From positions 1,503,783-1,567,782 of the forward strand of contig NZ_CP078067.1 of assembly GCF_019195395.1 (NCBI RefSeq): a stretch of 64,000 nt of DNA, in the 5' to 3' direction. The notes below the pieces were generated by a model. The model was given only the letters and a program-made list of their open reading frames with translations. It was not told where the DNA came from and did not search any database. Source of the DNA: Kaistella faecalis (GTDB lineage: Bacteria > Bacteroidota > Bacteroidia > Flavobacteriales > Weeksellaceae). The position numbers were made by a program, and so were the translations under genes. Of this stretch, positions 16,792 to 25,706 are shown piece by piece (within the stretch, counting starts at the first letter, position 1; the number at the start of each line of letters is the position of its first letter).

Positions 16792-18585
16792 ATGAATAAA
16801 ATTTTTCACAGAATACTTATAATTATCGGTATATCGGCCGGTTTAGCTTCCTGCAAGAAATCCGATTCACCCATCACCAGAGAAACGCCGCTCGAGATAG
16901 ATTCAATTGCGGCAAACTACTACGAGCAGTATCTGAAGCTTTATCCGCTGGAAGCCACTGCCCAGGGAGATTTGCGGTATAACGACCAATTACCCATCAA
17001 TATTGACAAGGATTTTATTTCCGGCGAAATCTCTTTTTATAACACGGTGCAGAATCAACTGGATAAAGTTGATTATGAAAGCCTGAGCGACGAAGATAAA
17101 ACCACGTATGATGTGTTAGATTACACGTTGAAAGATAAAATAGAGCGCTATGCCTACCATCCGGAATACATTCCCTTCACGCAGTTTGGGGGCCTTCCGC
17201 TGGATTTTCCTTTGCTGGGAAGCGGGCAGGGAAGCCAGCCATTCAAAACTGAAAAAGATTATGATGACTGGCTGAAAAGAGCCGAAAAATTTCCGGTTTG
17301 GATGGATACCGCTATTGAAAACTTCCGGGAAGGAACTGCAAATAATTATGTACTGCCAAAGAAATTGGTCGTAAAAATGATTCCTCAGATGCGTGCAGAG
17401 GAAATTACTTCAACAGATTTCGATAAGAATATTTTTTTCGGGCCGGTGAAGAATTTCCCGAAAAACTTTACTGATGCTCAGAAAGAAAAATTAACAGGAT
17501 TATTTAAAGAATTAATTTCTAAAAAAATTATCCCGTCATACACCAAGATGGGCGATTACCTGGAGAAAGAGTACCTCCCTAAAGCCAGAAATTCAGATGG
17601 AATCAATGCGCTGCCAAAAGGAAAAGAAATCTATGCCTACTACGCAAAAAGCTGGACGACTACCGGTAAAACCCCAGAGGAAATCAATAAGATAGGTCTG
17701 GAACAGGTTGCGGGTATACGCGCCGAAATGGAACTGGTAAGACAAAAAGTACAGTTCAGCGGGACCTTAGACGAATTTATCGCCCATGTTAAAACCGATC
17801 CAAAAGCATTTCCATATAAAACCAGTAAAGAAGTTTTGGACGGCTTCAACGGTATTTTAAAGAAAATCGAACCAAAGCTGAAAACCATGTTTACAGTAAC
17901 GCCAAAAACACCCTTCGAAATCCGCCAAACCGAAAAATTTAGGGAAGCCAGTGCAAGCGCCGAATATATGGTGGGCACTCCCGACGGTAAAAGACCCGGT
18001 ATCTTCTATATCCCGATTCCGGATCCCACAAAATTCAATGTAACTTCAGGCATGGAGTCTCTGTTTTTGCACGAGGCTATTCCCGGTCACCATTACCAGA
18101 TTTCGCTGCAGCAGGAAAACACTTCACTGCCCAAATTCATGCGGTTCGGCTGGTTCGGAGCTTATGGCGAAGGCTGGGCGCTGTATTGCGAGTCACTTGG
18201 GAAAGAATTTGGACTTTATACAGACCCTTATCAGAAAATGGGTTCACTTAGTGATGAGATGCTTCGTGCGGTGCGTCTGGTAGTTGATACAGGCTTACAT
18301 TCCGGAACCATGAACCGTGAGGAAGCCATTAAATATTTTCTGAGCAATATTTCGTACGATGAAGCTGCGGCAACTGCAGAAATCGAGCGTTATATGGCGA
18401 TGCCGGGACAGGCATTGAGTTATAAAATTGGCGCACTGAAAATCCGTGAACTTCGGGATCAATATCAGAAGGAGCTGGGCACTAAATTCAGTTTGGCGAA
18501 ATTTCATGATGAAGTGCTGAATCAGGGATGTCTTCCCCTCGACGTTTTAGACCGGAAAATGGAACTCTGGGCAAAGAAGCAATAA
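16792..18585 (+). CDS. DUF885 family lipoprotein metallopeptidase
   Basis: A 597-residue protein with an N-terminal lipoprotein signal (IIIGISAGLASCKK, Cys21 after LAS), so anchored in a membrane of the envelope. The DUF885 core carries a zinc-binding HEAIPGHH motif (near 427-434) and a following YGEGWALYCE segment (near 458-467) with the probable third ligand Glu. DUF885 proteins are M3/gluzincin-like peptidases of mostly unknown substrate. It stands alone, upstream of the sensor kinase gene on the same strand with a 147-base AT-rich gap. Confidence 0.85.
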   Translation: MNKIFHRILIIIGISAGLASCKKSDSPITRETPLEIDSIAANYYEQYLKLYPLEATAQGDLRYNDQLPINIDKDFISGEISFYNTVQNQLDKVDYESLSDEDKTTYDVLDYTLKDKIERYAYHPEYIPFTQFGGLPLDFPLLGSGQGSQPFKTEKDYDDWLKRAEKFPVWMDTAIENFREGTANNYVLPKKLVVKMIPQMRAEEITSTDFDKNIFFGPVKNFPKNFTDAQKEKLTGLFKELISKKIIPSYTKMGDYLEKEYLPKARNSDGINALPKGKEIYAYYAKSWTTTGKTPEEINKIGLEQVAGIRAEMELVRQKVQFSGTLDEFIAHVKTDPKAFPYKTSKEVLDGFNGILKKIEPKLKTMFTVTPKTPFEIRQTEKFREASASAEYMVGTPDGKRPGIFYIPIPDPTKFNVTSGMESLFLHEAIPGHHYQISLQQENTSLPKFMRFGWFGAYGEGWALYCESLGKEFGLYTDPYQKMGSLSDEMLRAVRLVVDTGLHSGTMNREEAIKYFLSNISYDEAAATAEIERYMAMPGQALSYKIGALKIRELRDQYQKELGTKFSLAKFHDEVLNQGCLPLDVLDRKMELWAKKQ

Positions 18586-18732
18586 GTTGTTTAAATTAAC
18601 TATTTTCATTAAAAGGATGTAAATTAAGCTAAAATAGTGCTCCTTATTATTTATGATTAATGATTTACATCTGCTAACACAAAATTTTAGTAAATTTGTT
18701 ATTTTAGTACTATAAATATTAATCAGCAGTTC

Positions 18733-20976
18733 ATGGGCGTAAATTTTCCGATCTCACCATCATCACTTTCCGAAGGATTCCTTACGAATGTTTTGGAAAA
18801 AACCCCTTTCGGTTTTGCGTTGATGAATGGTGAGTATATTGTTGAATTTGCCAACGATATCTGGCTGGAAATCGCTCATAAAACCCGTGATGAAGTCATT
18901 GGTAAAAAATTTTCCGATCTGTTTCCTGAAACTGGCGAACAGATAATTCCGCATTGTGAAAATGTAAGAAAAACAGGTAATGCTTTTCATGCACCCGAAT
19001 TCTCCATCAAATTAGTCCGTAATGGAATTTTGCAGGACGTATATTTTAATTTTATTTACCATCCAGTATACAATGAGAGTGGTAATTTTCAATGTTTTGT
19101 AACCGTTGCAATGGAAGTTCCCGAAATGATTGAGATTAAAACTAAAGTTAAGGAAGATGAAGAACGTTTGCGTCTCGCTACAGAAAGTTCCCACACAGCC
19201 ACCTGGGAGCTAAATCTGTTAACGAGGGAAGTCATTCATTCGCACTATCTTTCTGAAATCTTCGGCTACGGAAGTGACGAACTTGTGTCTCACCAACAGT
19301 TACGCAGCCACCTTTCCGAGTACGACCGCATACATGTTGTGGAAAAAGCTTTTGAAGAAGCTCTGAAAACGGGAATCTACAAGTATGAAGCCCAAATCAC
19401 CGATAAAAATGGTGTTGAAAAATGGGTGGCGACTAATGGGAAAGTATTTTTTGACGGCCTGGGACAGCCTACCAGAATGTTAGGCGTTATGCAGGATATT
19501 AGTGAAAGAAAAAAAAGTGAGATTTTGCTGAAGCAAAGCCACCATCAGCTGAATACCGCCATGGAAGCTACCAAACTTGGGACTTTCGATATGGATCCGG
19601 AATCGCTGCAGAAATACAATTTTTCGCCAAGATTCCTCGAGATTTTCGGGTATGATGCTACTAAAGAAACCATAGGCTCCAATATTTTAGAGAAACACAT
19701 TCATAAAAACTTCATAAAAACACGCGCTGAAGCTTTGCGGGAAGCTAAAGAAACCGGTGACCTTTATTACCAGACAAAAATTGTTTTACGTGATGGCAGT
19801 GTAAAATGGATTGAACTCTATGGCCGACTTCTCCCTCCCGCCAACGGCAGTAAAGCTTACATTTCGGGAACCGTCCGCGACATCACGGATTTGAAGAATT
19901 TCGAAGAGAAAATCAGCGCAAGCGAGAAAAAATACAGATTCCTTGCCGATTCTATGCCTCAGATGGTTTGGATTGGTGAGCCCGACGGGAAACTTACTTA
20001 TTTCAATAAATCAACCCTGGATTATTCAGGCAAGGATTATAACCATTTTATTGATGGCAACGGTTGGCTCGAAATCGTGCATCCCGAGGAGCAGAAAGAA
20101 AATTTACGACTCTGGGAAAAAAGCGTAAAAACAAAGAAACCTTTCGCTTACGAACACAGATTCCGTAATAAACACAATGAATACCGATGGTTTATGAGTC
20201 GCGCCTATCCGGAACTGGATGAGCTGGGTAATGTGACAAAATGGGTGGGCACCAGCACCGATATTGATGAGATGAAGAGGCAGGAAAATCAGAAGAACGA
20301 TTTCATAAAAATGGCAAATCACGAACTGAAAACACCGGTTACGACAATAAAAGGTTACGTACAGCTTCTGAAGAAAATGCGCGGAGATTCCGAGGACAAG
20401 TTTCTCGTAAATTCTCTAAACACGATTGAAAATCAGGTGAATAAACTTACGGTCTTAATCGGGGACCTTCTGGATATATCGCGAATGGAATCCGGCAAAC
20501 TTCCATTGAACAAACGGGAATTCTCCCTTCTGAAACTGGTTACAGAAACGATCGAAGATATAAAAGCTTCAGAACAGAGTCACCAAATCAATTTTGAACT
20601 GAAACACACGACCGATGTTGAGGTTTATGGCGATAAGGAACGCATTACTCAGGTTCTTAATAATCTGCTGACCAACGCAATTAAATATTCACCGCTGGCA
20701 ACTGTCGTTAATGTTAAGCTTTATGTAGAAAAAAATCATGCCGTTGTTTCTGTTGAAGATTTCGGGATTGGTATGGACGGTAAAGAACTTAAGAAAATCT
20801 TCGAACGATTTTACAGGGTTTCGGGTGATGATGAAGAAACTTTCCCAGGCTTCGGTATCGGATTATTCATTGTAAAGGATATTATGGACCGCCACGACGG
20901 CAAAATCTGGGTCGAAAGTGAAAAGAATAAGGGCAGCAAATTTTATTTTTCCCTCCCAATTTTTACGAATTTATAA
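18733..20976 (+). CDS. Multi-PAS sensor histidine kinase
   Basis: A 747-residue kinase with no transmembrane segment, so cytoplasmic. Four PAS-type domains are spaced at about 15-140, 150-265, 280-395 and 405-515; each later one ends in a PAC-like segment (for example WVATNGKVFFDG, WIELYGRLLP, YRWFMSRAYPEL). The HisKA domain follows with phospho-acceptor His530 in NHELKTP. The HATPase has N, G1 and G2 boxes (LNNLLTNAIKYS, VEDFGIGM, GFGIGLFIV). It is followed by a response regulator gene after about 10 bases. The signal is unknown; the PAS domains could bind a small ligand or sense redox state. Confidence 0.93.
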   Translation: MGVNFPISPSSLSEGFLTNVLEKTPFGFALMNGEYIVEFANDIWLEIAHKTRDEVIGKKFSDLFPETGEQIIPHCENVRKTGNAFHAPEFSIKLVRNGILQDVYFNFIYHPVYNESGNFQCFVTVAMEVPEMIEIKTKVKEDEERLRLATESSHTATWELNLLTREVIHSHYLSEIFGYGSDELVSHQQLRSHLSEYDRIHVVEKAFEEALKTGIYKYEAQITDKNGVEKWVATNGKVFFDGLGQPTRMLGVMQDISERKKSEILLKQSHHQLNTAMEATKLGTFDMDPESLQKYNFSPRFLEIFGYDATKETIGSNILEKHIHKNFIKTRAEALREAKETGDLYYQTKIVLRDGSVKWIELYGRLLPPANGSKAYISGTVRDITDLKNFEEKISASEKKYRFLADSMPQMVWIGEPDGKLTYFNKSTLDYSGKDYNHFIDGNGWLEIVHPEEQKENLRLWEKSVKTKKPFAYEHRFRNKHNEYRWFMSRAYPELDELGNVTKWVGTSTDIDEMKRQENQKNDFIKMANHELKTPVTTIKGYVQLLKKMRGDSEDKFLVNSLNTIENQVNKLTVLIGDLLDISRMESGKLPLNKREFSLLKLVTETIEDIKASEQSHQINFELKHTTDVEVYGDKERITQVLNNLLTNAIKYSPLATVVNVKLYVEKNHAVVSVEDFGIGMDGKELKKIFERFYRVSGDDEETFPGFGIGLFIVKDIMDRHDGKIWVESEKNKGSKFYFSLPIFTNL

Positions 20977-20985
20977 GAAAAAACT

Positions 20986-21345
20986 ATGGAAATATTAGTG
21001 GTTGATGATAACAGGGACATCTGTATGCTTATCGAAAACATCCTTATTTCTGAAGGCTATAACGTGCAATCGTGCTGTAATCCTCAGGATTTTAATACCA
21101 TTATCGAAAAATCTAAACCTAAACTCATCATTACCGACATGCTGATGTCGGGTTTCGACGGTCGAACTTTAACCAAAGACATCAAGCAGAATCCGCAAAC
21201 GCAGGACATTAAAATCATGCTGATGTCAGCACATCCTGACGCATCAAAAATCAGCGAAACAATTGGGGTAGATGATTTCCTGACAAAGCCTTTCGAAATT
21301 GATGATTTGGTTCACAAAGTTCAGGAGCTTTTAAAAACCACCTAA
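20986..21345 (+). CDS. Single-domain response regulator
   Basis: A 119-residue receiver domain with acidic pocket Asp7/Asp8, phospho-acceptor Asp51 (ITDMLMSG), the switch Ser81 and Lys101 (LTKPF). There is no DNA-binding or enzymatic output domain, so it acts by protein interaction or as a phosphate sink or relay. It follows the PAS kinase gene by 9 bases, which makes it the likely cognate partner. It converges on nth with three bases between the stops. Confidence 0.93.
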   Translation: MEILVVDDNRDICMLIENILISEGYNVQSCCNPQDFNTIIEKSKPKLIITDMLMSGFDGRTLTKDIKQNPQTQDIKIMLMSAHPDASKISETIGVDDFLTKPFEIDDLVHKVQELLKTT

Positions 21346-21348
21346 ATC

Positions 21349-21969
21349 TTATTTTTCGAACAGCATTTTCGTTAAAAAATCTTTGTCCTGATTTCCCCTT
21401 GCCGGGGAATATTCGCGGCCGTAAAAGATGATCTGAAGGTGAAGACGGTTCCACACTTCCTTTGGGAAAAGTCTTTTAGCGTCATTTTCGGTTTCTACTA
21501 CATTTTTTCCCGACGTCAGTTTCCACTGTTTCATCAACCGGTGAATATGGGTGTCTACAGGAAATGCAGGAACACCGAATGCCTGACTCATCACTACCGA
21601 AGCCGTTTTATGGCCAACTCCCGGAAGTTCTTCCAGTTCTTCGAATGTTTGGGGAACAATTCCGTTATGTTTTTCCACTAAAATTTCGGCGGCCCTTTTC
21701 AGGTTTTTGGCTTTTGTATTTGCCAAGCCTATTTCTTTAATTAAATATCGTATTTCATCAACCTCCAGATCCTTCATTTTAAAAGGATCACCTGCAACCT
21801 CAAAAAGTTTGGGTGTAATTTGATTAACCTTTTTATCCGTTGTCTGGGCTGAAAGTGCTACCGCGACCAAAAGCGTATACGGATCGGTATGATCAAGCGG
21901 AATCGGAATTACGGGGTAAAGTTTTTCCAATTCTGTCATCACGGTTTGTGCTCTTTGTTTTTTGGTCAT
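21349..21969 (-). CDS. nth: Endonuclease III-like DNA glycosylase without Fe-S cluster
   Basis: A 206-residue HhH-GPD glycosylase that removes oxidised pyrimidines and nicks abasic sites. The helix-hairpin-helix LPGVGHKTASVV carries catalytic Lys121 and the acidic residue is Asp139 (FPVDTHIHRL). The four C-terminal cysteines that hold the [4Fe-4S] cluster in classical Nth are absent; the whole protein contains no cysteine, and the end reads FYGREYSPARG. The length is close to normal, so it is a family variant rather than a truncation. No neighbour suggests a dedicated pathway. Confidence 0.88.
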   Translation of the reverse strand: MTKKQRAQTVMTELEKLYPVIPIPLDHTDPYTLLVAVALSAQTTDKKVNQITPKLFEVAGDPFKMKDLEVDEIRYLIKEIGLANTKAKNLKRAAEILVEKHNGIVPQTFEELEELPGVGHKTASVVMSQAFGVPAFPVDTHIHRLMKQWKLTSGKNVVETENDAKRLFPKEVWNRLHLQIIFYGREYSPARGNQDKDFLTKMLFEK

Positions 21970-22124
21970 TTCGATTATTTATTATTGGGAGGAAGTCTTT
22001 ATGATTCGCAAATATAAAAAGTATTAGATGTTTTTTTAGCCTAAAATATATCGTTTTACGGTTTTCCTTTTTCAAGAGTGAAAAAGGAAATATATTTTTA
22101 CCCGTCATTAATATTTTAATAGTT

Positions 22125-22628
22125 ATGAAAAAAAATTTATTATTAGCTTTTGTTGCTGCATCCTTAATCTCGTGCTCAACAGTGCAGTCCGGAACTTCCA
22201 AAACAATGGATATAGTAGGAACGGGGGTGATTCATAAGCCTGTAATCGCTGATCTAAACGTTAGTCAGGAGAAAGTCTCCAGGACAATGACTTTTACAAA
22301 TCTACAGTCTTTAGAAACTGCTAAAAATTCTGTGGTACGTGAATTATTAAAGGAGAAAGATGCTGATGTCTTAGTGGAACCTACTTTTGATTCTTCTACG
22401 AAAAACGGAACAACGGAATTAACGGTATATGGGTGGGCTGCAACTTATAAAAACTTCCGTCAGGTAGAAGAGAAAGATCTTAAGGTGCTTGAAGTAAGAC
22501 CGAATTTTATTCAAAAAGCAGAAACGACTCAGCCGGCTACGGAACTTAAAAAGGGCGGAGGAATTGGTTGGATTATAGGTGGTGCAGCCTTAGTAGTAGC
22601 GGCCGTGCTCGCAGCAGGATCCTTATAA
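22125..22628 (+). CDS. Hypothetical lipoprotein
   Basis: A 167-residue protein with a lipoprotein signal (LLLAFVAASLISCSTV, Cys17). The middle part predicts an alpha/beta domain (ADVLVEPTFDSSTKN, LTVYGWAATYKNF), and residues 145-167 form a Gly/Ala/Val-rich hydrophobic C-terminus (IIGGAALVVAAVLAAG) that may insert in a membrane. I do not recognise the family. It is monocistronic with its own terminator. Confidence 0.75.
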   Translation: MKKNLLLAFVAASLISCSTVQSGTSKTMDIVGTGVIHKPVIADLNVSQEKVSRTMTFTNLQSLETAKNSVVRELLKEKDADVLVEPTFDSSTKNGTTELTVYGWAATYKNFRQVEEKDLKVLEVRPNFIQKAETTQPATELKKGGGIGWIIGGAALVVAAVLAAGSL

Positions 22629-22648
22629 TGCAGTATGGTACAAAGGAT

Positions 22649-22680
22649 AAGTCATTTCGTAAAGAAATGACTTTTTTATT
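22649..22680 (+). terminator. Intrinsic terminator of the lipoprotein gene
   Basis: AAGTCATTTC and GAAATGACTT form a 10-bp stem around GTAAA, followed by a T run. Confidence 0.85.
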
Positions 22681-22714
22681 TGTGGCTGTTAATATTTCCT
22701 GAGCAAATTAAGGT

Positions 22715-22722
22715 TAAATTTG
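22715..22722 (+). promoter_or_regulatory. -7 box before the peroxiredoxin gene
   Basis: TAAATTTG lies 17 bases before the ATG at 22739 and fits TAnnTTTG. No clear -33 element is seen at 19 bases. Confidence 0.35.
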
Positions 22723-22738
22723 TGCAAAACTAAGCGTT

Positions 22739-23188
22739 ATGTTGAAAGTTGGAGATAAACTCCCCGAATTTGAAAGTGTTAACCAGGATGGAGAGGTTGT
22801 AAAATCCGGGGATTTTTTAGGCAGCAAACTCGTGATTTTCTTCTATCCAAAAGCCAACACACCGGGTTGCATCTCGGAAGCTTGCGATTTGAATGATAAT
22901 TTAACGATTCTTAAAAAAGAAGGCTATCAATTATTAGGAATTTCAGTCGATCCCGTAAAAAATCAAAAAAAGTTCCATGCAAAATATGGATTTCAGTATC
23001 CTCTACTTGCCGATGAAAACAGAGATATTATCGAAAAATTCGGGGTCTGGCAGCTGAAAAAATTCATGGGCAGAGAATTCATGGGAATTGTGCGCACCAC
23101 ATTTATTTTCGATGAAAACGGAATCTGTACCCGCGTTATCGAGAAGGTGAAAACCAAGGAAGCCGCGAAACAAATCTTAGAAAACTGA
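22739..23188 (+). CDS. bcp: BCP-type peroxiredoxin (thiol peroxidase)
   Basis: A 149-residue thioredoxin-fold peroxidase of the bacterioferritin-comigratory-protein group. The active site YPKANTPGC contains the peroxidatic Cys near residue 43, with a second Cys five residues later (CISEAC) as a likely resolving residue in the alpha-2 helix type. The usual threonine/arginine pocket residues are present (TPGC, GIVRTTFIF). It reduces hydrogen and organic peroxides using thioredoxin. Convergent with sufS. Confidence 0.92.
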   Translation: MLKVGDKLPEFESVNQDGEVVKSGDFLGSKLVIFFYPKANTPGCISEACDLNDNLTILKKEGYQLLGISVDPVKNQKKFHAKYGFQYPLLADENRDIIEKFGVWQLKKFMGREFMGIVRTTFIFDENGICTRVIEKVKTKEAAKQILEN

Positions 23189-23192
23189 TTAT

Positions 23193-24413
23193 TTAGCCCA
23201 ACATTCTTTGGGCTTTTTTTACGCCTTCCGCTAAAACATCAATTTCCTCGAAAGTATTGTAAATGGCAAAACTTGCGCGTACTGTGCCGGCAATATCGAA
23301 AAAATTCATAATAGGCTGAGTGCAGTGATGGCCGGTTCTTACGGCAATCCCCAGCTTGTCTAAAATCATCCCGACATCCGAAGAAATTCCAACACCTTCC
23401 AGATTGAAGGAAACCACGCCGGTTCGGTGTGCTTTTTCGCCGTAAATTTTCAAACCTTCAATCTCTAAAAGTCTCTTCTGGGCATAATCCAGCAATGCAT
23501 TTTCGTGATTCTGAAGATGTTCGTGGCCAATATTTTCAATAAAATCAATTGCAGCTCCCAATGCAATGTTTCCGCCAACATTAGGTGTGCCAGCTTCAAA
23601 ACGAAAAGGGAGATCTGCGTACGTTGTTTTCTCGAAAGAACAGGTCGCGATCATCTCGCCACCGCCGTGAAATGGCTGGATTCTATTCAGAACTTCTTCT
23701 TTTCCGTAAAGAATTCCTGTTCCCATGGGTGCGTAAAGTTTATGTCCGGAAAAGACGAAAAAATCACAATCCATCGTTTGAACATCGATTTTAAAATGTG
23801 GAGCAGATTGGGCACCGTCTATAACAATAAATGCATCGGATTTTGCTCTTGTTTTTGCGATAATTTCCTCAATCGGATTTACAATTCCCAAGGCATTTGA
23901 AACCTGATTAACAGAAACAATTTTTGTTTTTTCGCTGAGGTTTTCATCTAAGAAATCGAGTTGCAGAATTCCGTTTTCGTCCATCGGAATCACTTTCAGT
24001 TTTGCGCCGGTTCTTTCGCAAAGCATCTGCCACGGAACAATATTCGAGTGATGTTCGAGGTAAGAAATAATAATCTCGTCGTTTTCTTTAATCAGGTTCG
24101 TGAGCGAGTAGGCGATGAGGTTAAGTCCTTCCGTTGTTCCTTTCGTAAAAATAACTTCGAAATCATTTTTGGCATTAATGAATTTCTGGATCTTTCTTCT
24201 GGAAAGTTCCATTTCTTCTGTCGCCAGCTGACTCAAAGTATGTATCCCGCGATGAACATTCGCGTTGATTTCCTTATAATATTTTTGCCAGGAATCTAAA
24301 ACACTAATTGGTTTCTGCGAAGTTGCGGCATTATCGAGGTAAACCAAAGGTTTGCCGTTGACCTGCTGATTCAGAATCGGGAACTGGCTGCGGATATTTT
24401 GTAAATCGAACAT
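23193..24413 (-). CDS. sufS: Cysteine desulfurase SufS
   Basis: A 406-residue group II PLP-dependent desulfurase. PLP-binding features: the HHSNIVPWQ segment near 122-130, DGAQSAPH near 203, and the Schiff-base Lys in SGHKLYAPMG near residue 228. The active Cys lies in RTGHHCTQP near 362. It supplies sulfur from cysteine to the Suf scaffold. The sufABCD operon is 12 kb away on the other strand, so sulfur donor and scaffold genes are unlinked, and no sufE-like gene is adjacent. Confidence 0.95.
   Translation of the reverse strand: MFDLQNIRSQFPILNQQVNGKPLVYLDNAATSQKPISVLDSWQKYYKEINANVHRGIHTLSQLATEEMELSRRKIQKFINAKNDFEVIFTKGTTEGLNLIAYSLTNLIKENDEIIISYLEHHSNIVPWQMLCERTGAKLKVIPMDENGILQLDFLDENLSEKTKIVSVNQVSNALGIVNPIEEIIAKTRAKSDAFIVIDGAQSAPHFKIDVQTMDCDFFVFSGHKLYAPMGTGILYGKEEVLNRIQPFHGGGEMIATCSFEKTTYADLPFRFEAGTPNVGGNIALGAAIDFIENIGHEHLQNHENALLDYAQKRLLEIEGLKIYGEKAHRTGVVSFNLEGVGISSDVGMILDKLGIAVRTGHHCTQPIMNFFDIAGTVRASFAIYNTFEEIDVLAEGVKKAQRMLG
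23195..23220 (+). terminator. Terminator of bcp lying inside the 3' end of sufS
   Basis: AGCCCAA and TTGGGCT form a 7-bp stem with a 6-base loop followed by TTTTTT on the + strand. The hairpin also encodes the last codons of sufS on the minus strand, so the two convergent genes share this sequence. Confidence 0.75.
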
Positions 24414-24480
24414 AACTTATTTAGAATGCTTCAAATTTACGGAATTTATATTTGAATACTATGTATTCCGATTGATTGTA

Positions 24481-25617
24481 TTAATAATGATTCGCAACCT
24501 CATTTACCAAAAACGCTACCTGTACCGGTCTTCCTTTTTCGTCCTTTGGCTGGTCTTTATAAGTGCCGGTTCTCACAATTATCATATTCTTCTCAGGAAT
24601 GATGATGATGTACTGTCCGTATAATCCCCAGAAATAATAATGTTTGATGGCGGTATCATTATTGATCCAAAGTCCCATTCCATAAGTGTTTTTTGAAAGT
24701 TTGGTCGGAGTTTTCATCTCATTTAAAAACGCTGAGCTGATGATTTGCTGATCGCCGACTTTCCCGTCATTTAAAAACAATTGTCCCAATTTCGCAAAAT
24801 CCCGTGAGGTAGAATGAATACAGCAAAATGTCTTTTCCATCCCAAATTCATCGGTACTCCAATCAGCATTATGCTCCATTCCTAGAGGTTTCCAAAGTTT
24901 TTCGGAGGCATATTGGGAAATTGTTTGATTCATGGATTTTCTTAAAGCAAAACCCAGCAATTGAGTTGCGCCGCTCTGGTATTCGAAATCGGTTCCCGGT
25001 TTCTCTTTAAAGCTACGTAGCAGAACAGCTTCCTCCAGAGATTTTCCGTAATAAGCTTTGGCATTCTGAAGGAATGGATTTTTATAGTCTTCGCTCCATT
25101 TCAAACCGGCTTCCATTTTTGCCAAATCGCCGACCGTTAAATCTTTCCCAAATTCAACATTTTTATAATTCTCAAAAAAAACGGAATAACGCTGATGTAA
25201 ACTGCTGATTTTTTTTTCTTCAATCGCCTTACCAAGCAGCAAAACCGTCACGGCTTTCGCCATGGAAAAGGAGTTGGTTTTTGAGGTTGCGCTGTAGCCG
25301 TCCCAATATTCTTCGTGAAGAAGTTTTCCATTTTTAATGATTAAAAATGATGCAGTATTTGAATTTTTAAGATCCTGAACCAAAGTTTTAGGCAACGCTT
25401 TTTTATTGTAAAGAGAGTCTTTTTCCCACAAAACAGTATTTCCTTTCGCGATGGTATGCGACGGAAAATATTTGCCGTCATCAATCGTAGAACCCGATTC
25501 TCCCCGGAGATAGGTCTGGCGGATGCCATTGAAGAGATAATCGTAGCCGAAAGAATACGTAAGTGCGATGAGCAAAGCAAAAAATACAAGGATTCCTTTT
25601 AGAATTTTCAAAAACAT
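24481..25617 (-). CDS. Membrane-anchored serine hydrolase (beta-lactamase-like)
   Basis: A 378-residue class C beta-lactamase-related protein. Residues 4-25 form an N-terminal membrane anchor. The SxxK motif is FSMAKA (near 118-123), a YQS motif (near 211-213, in FEYQSGATQ) provides the general base, and a C-terminal region with GLYGQ follows. Such proteins include esterases, D-aminopeptidases and penicillin-binding relatives; resistance should not be assumed. It is upstream of glyS on the genomic axis but has its own transcription. Confidence 0.85.
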   Translation of the reverse strand: MFLKILKGILVFFALLIALTYSFGYDYLFNGIRQTYLRGESGSTIDDGKYFPSHTIAKGNTVLWEKDSLYNKKALPKTLVQDLKNSNTASFLIIKNGKLLHEEYWDGYSATSKTNSFSMAKAVTVLLLGKAIEEKKISSLHQRYSVFFENYKNVEFGKDLTVGDLAKMEAGLKWSEDYKNPFLQNAKAYYGKSLEEAVLLRSFKEKPGTDFEYQSGATQLLGFALRKSMNQTISQYASEKLWKPLGMEHNADWSTDEFGMEKTFCCIHSTSRDFAKLGQLFLNDGKVGDQQIISSAFLNEMKTPTKLSKNTYGMGLWINNDTAIKHYYFWGLYGQYIIIIPEKNMIIVRTGTYKDQPKDEKGRPVQVAFLVNEVANHY

Positions 25618-25659
25618 TTATAAATCTTTAATCACAAATTTAAGATTAAAAAACAAAAA

Positions 25660-25684
25660 AAGTTCCGGACTAAATCCGGAACTT
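25660..25684 (-). terminator. Intrinsic terminator of glyS
   Basis: AAGTTCCGGA and TCCGGAACTT form a 10-bp stem with a 5-base loop and are followed by a T run on the minus strand, 22 bases past the glyS stop. Confidence 0.85.
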
Positions 25685-25706
25685 CAGCTTGATATTTTTA
25701 GTACGA

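Noticed and set aside
22063-22090. TTTCCTTTTT/AAAAAGGAAA hairpin between nth and the lipoprotein gene
   Set aside because: A 10-bp AT-rich stem in a divergent intergenic region; could be a leader structure but no supporting signal was found.
24454-24468. GAATAC-TAT-GTATTC inverted repeat between sufS and the serine hydrolase gene
   Set aside because: Short and AT-rich, no T run and not at a promoter; too weak to name.
24481-25617. Beta-lactam resistance gene
   Set aside because: Only the SxxK and Tyr motifs of the broad serine hydrolase family are visible; no evidence for drug hydrolysis.
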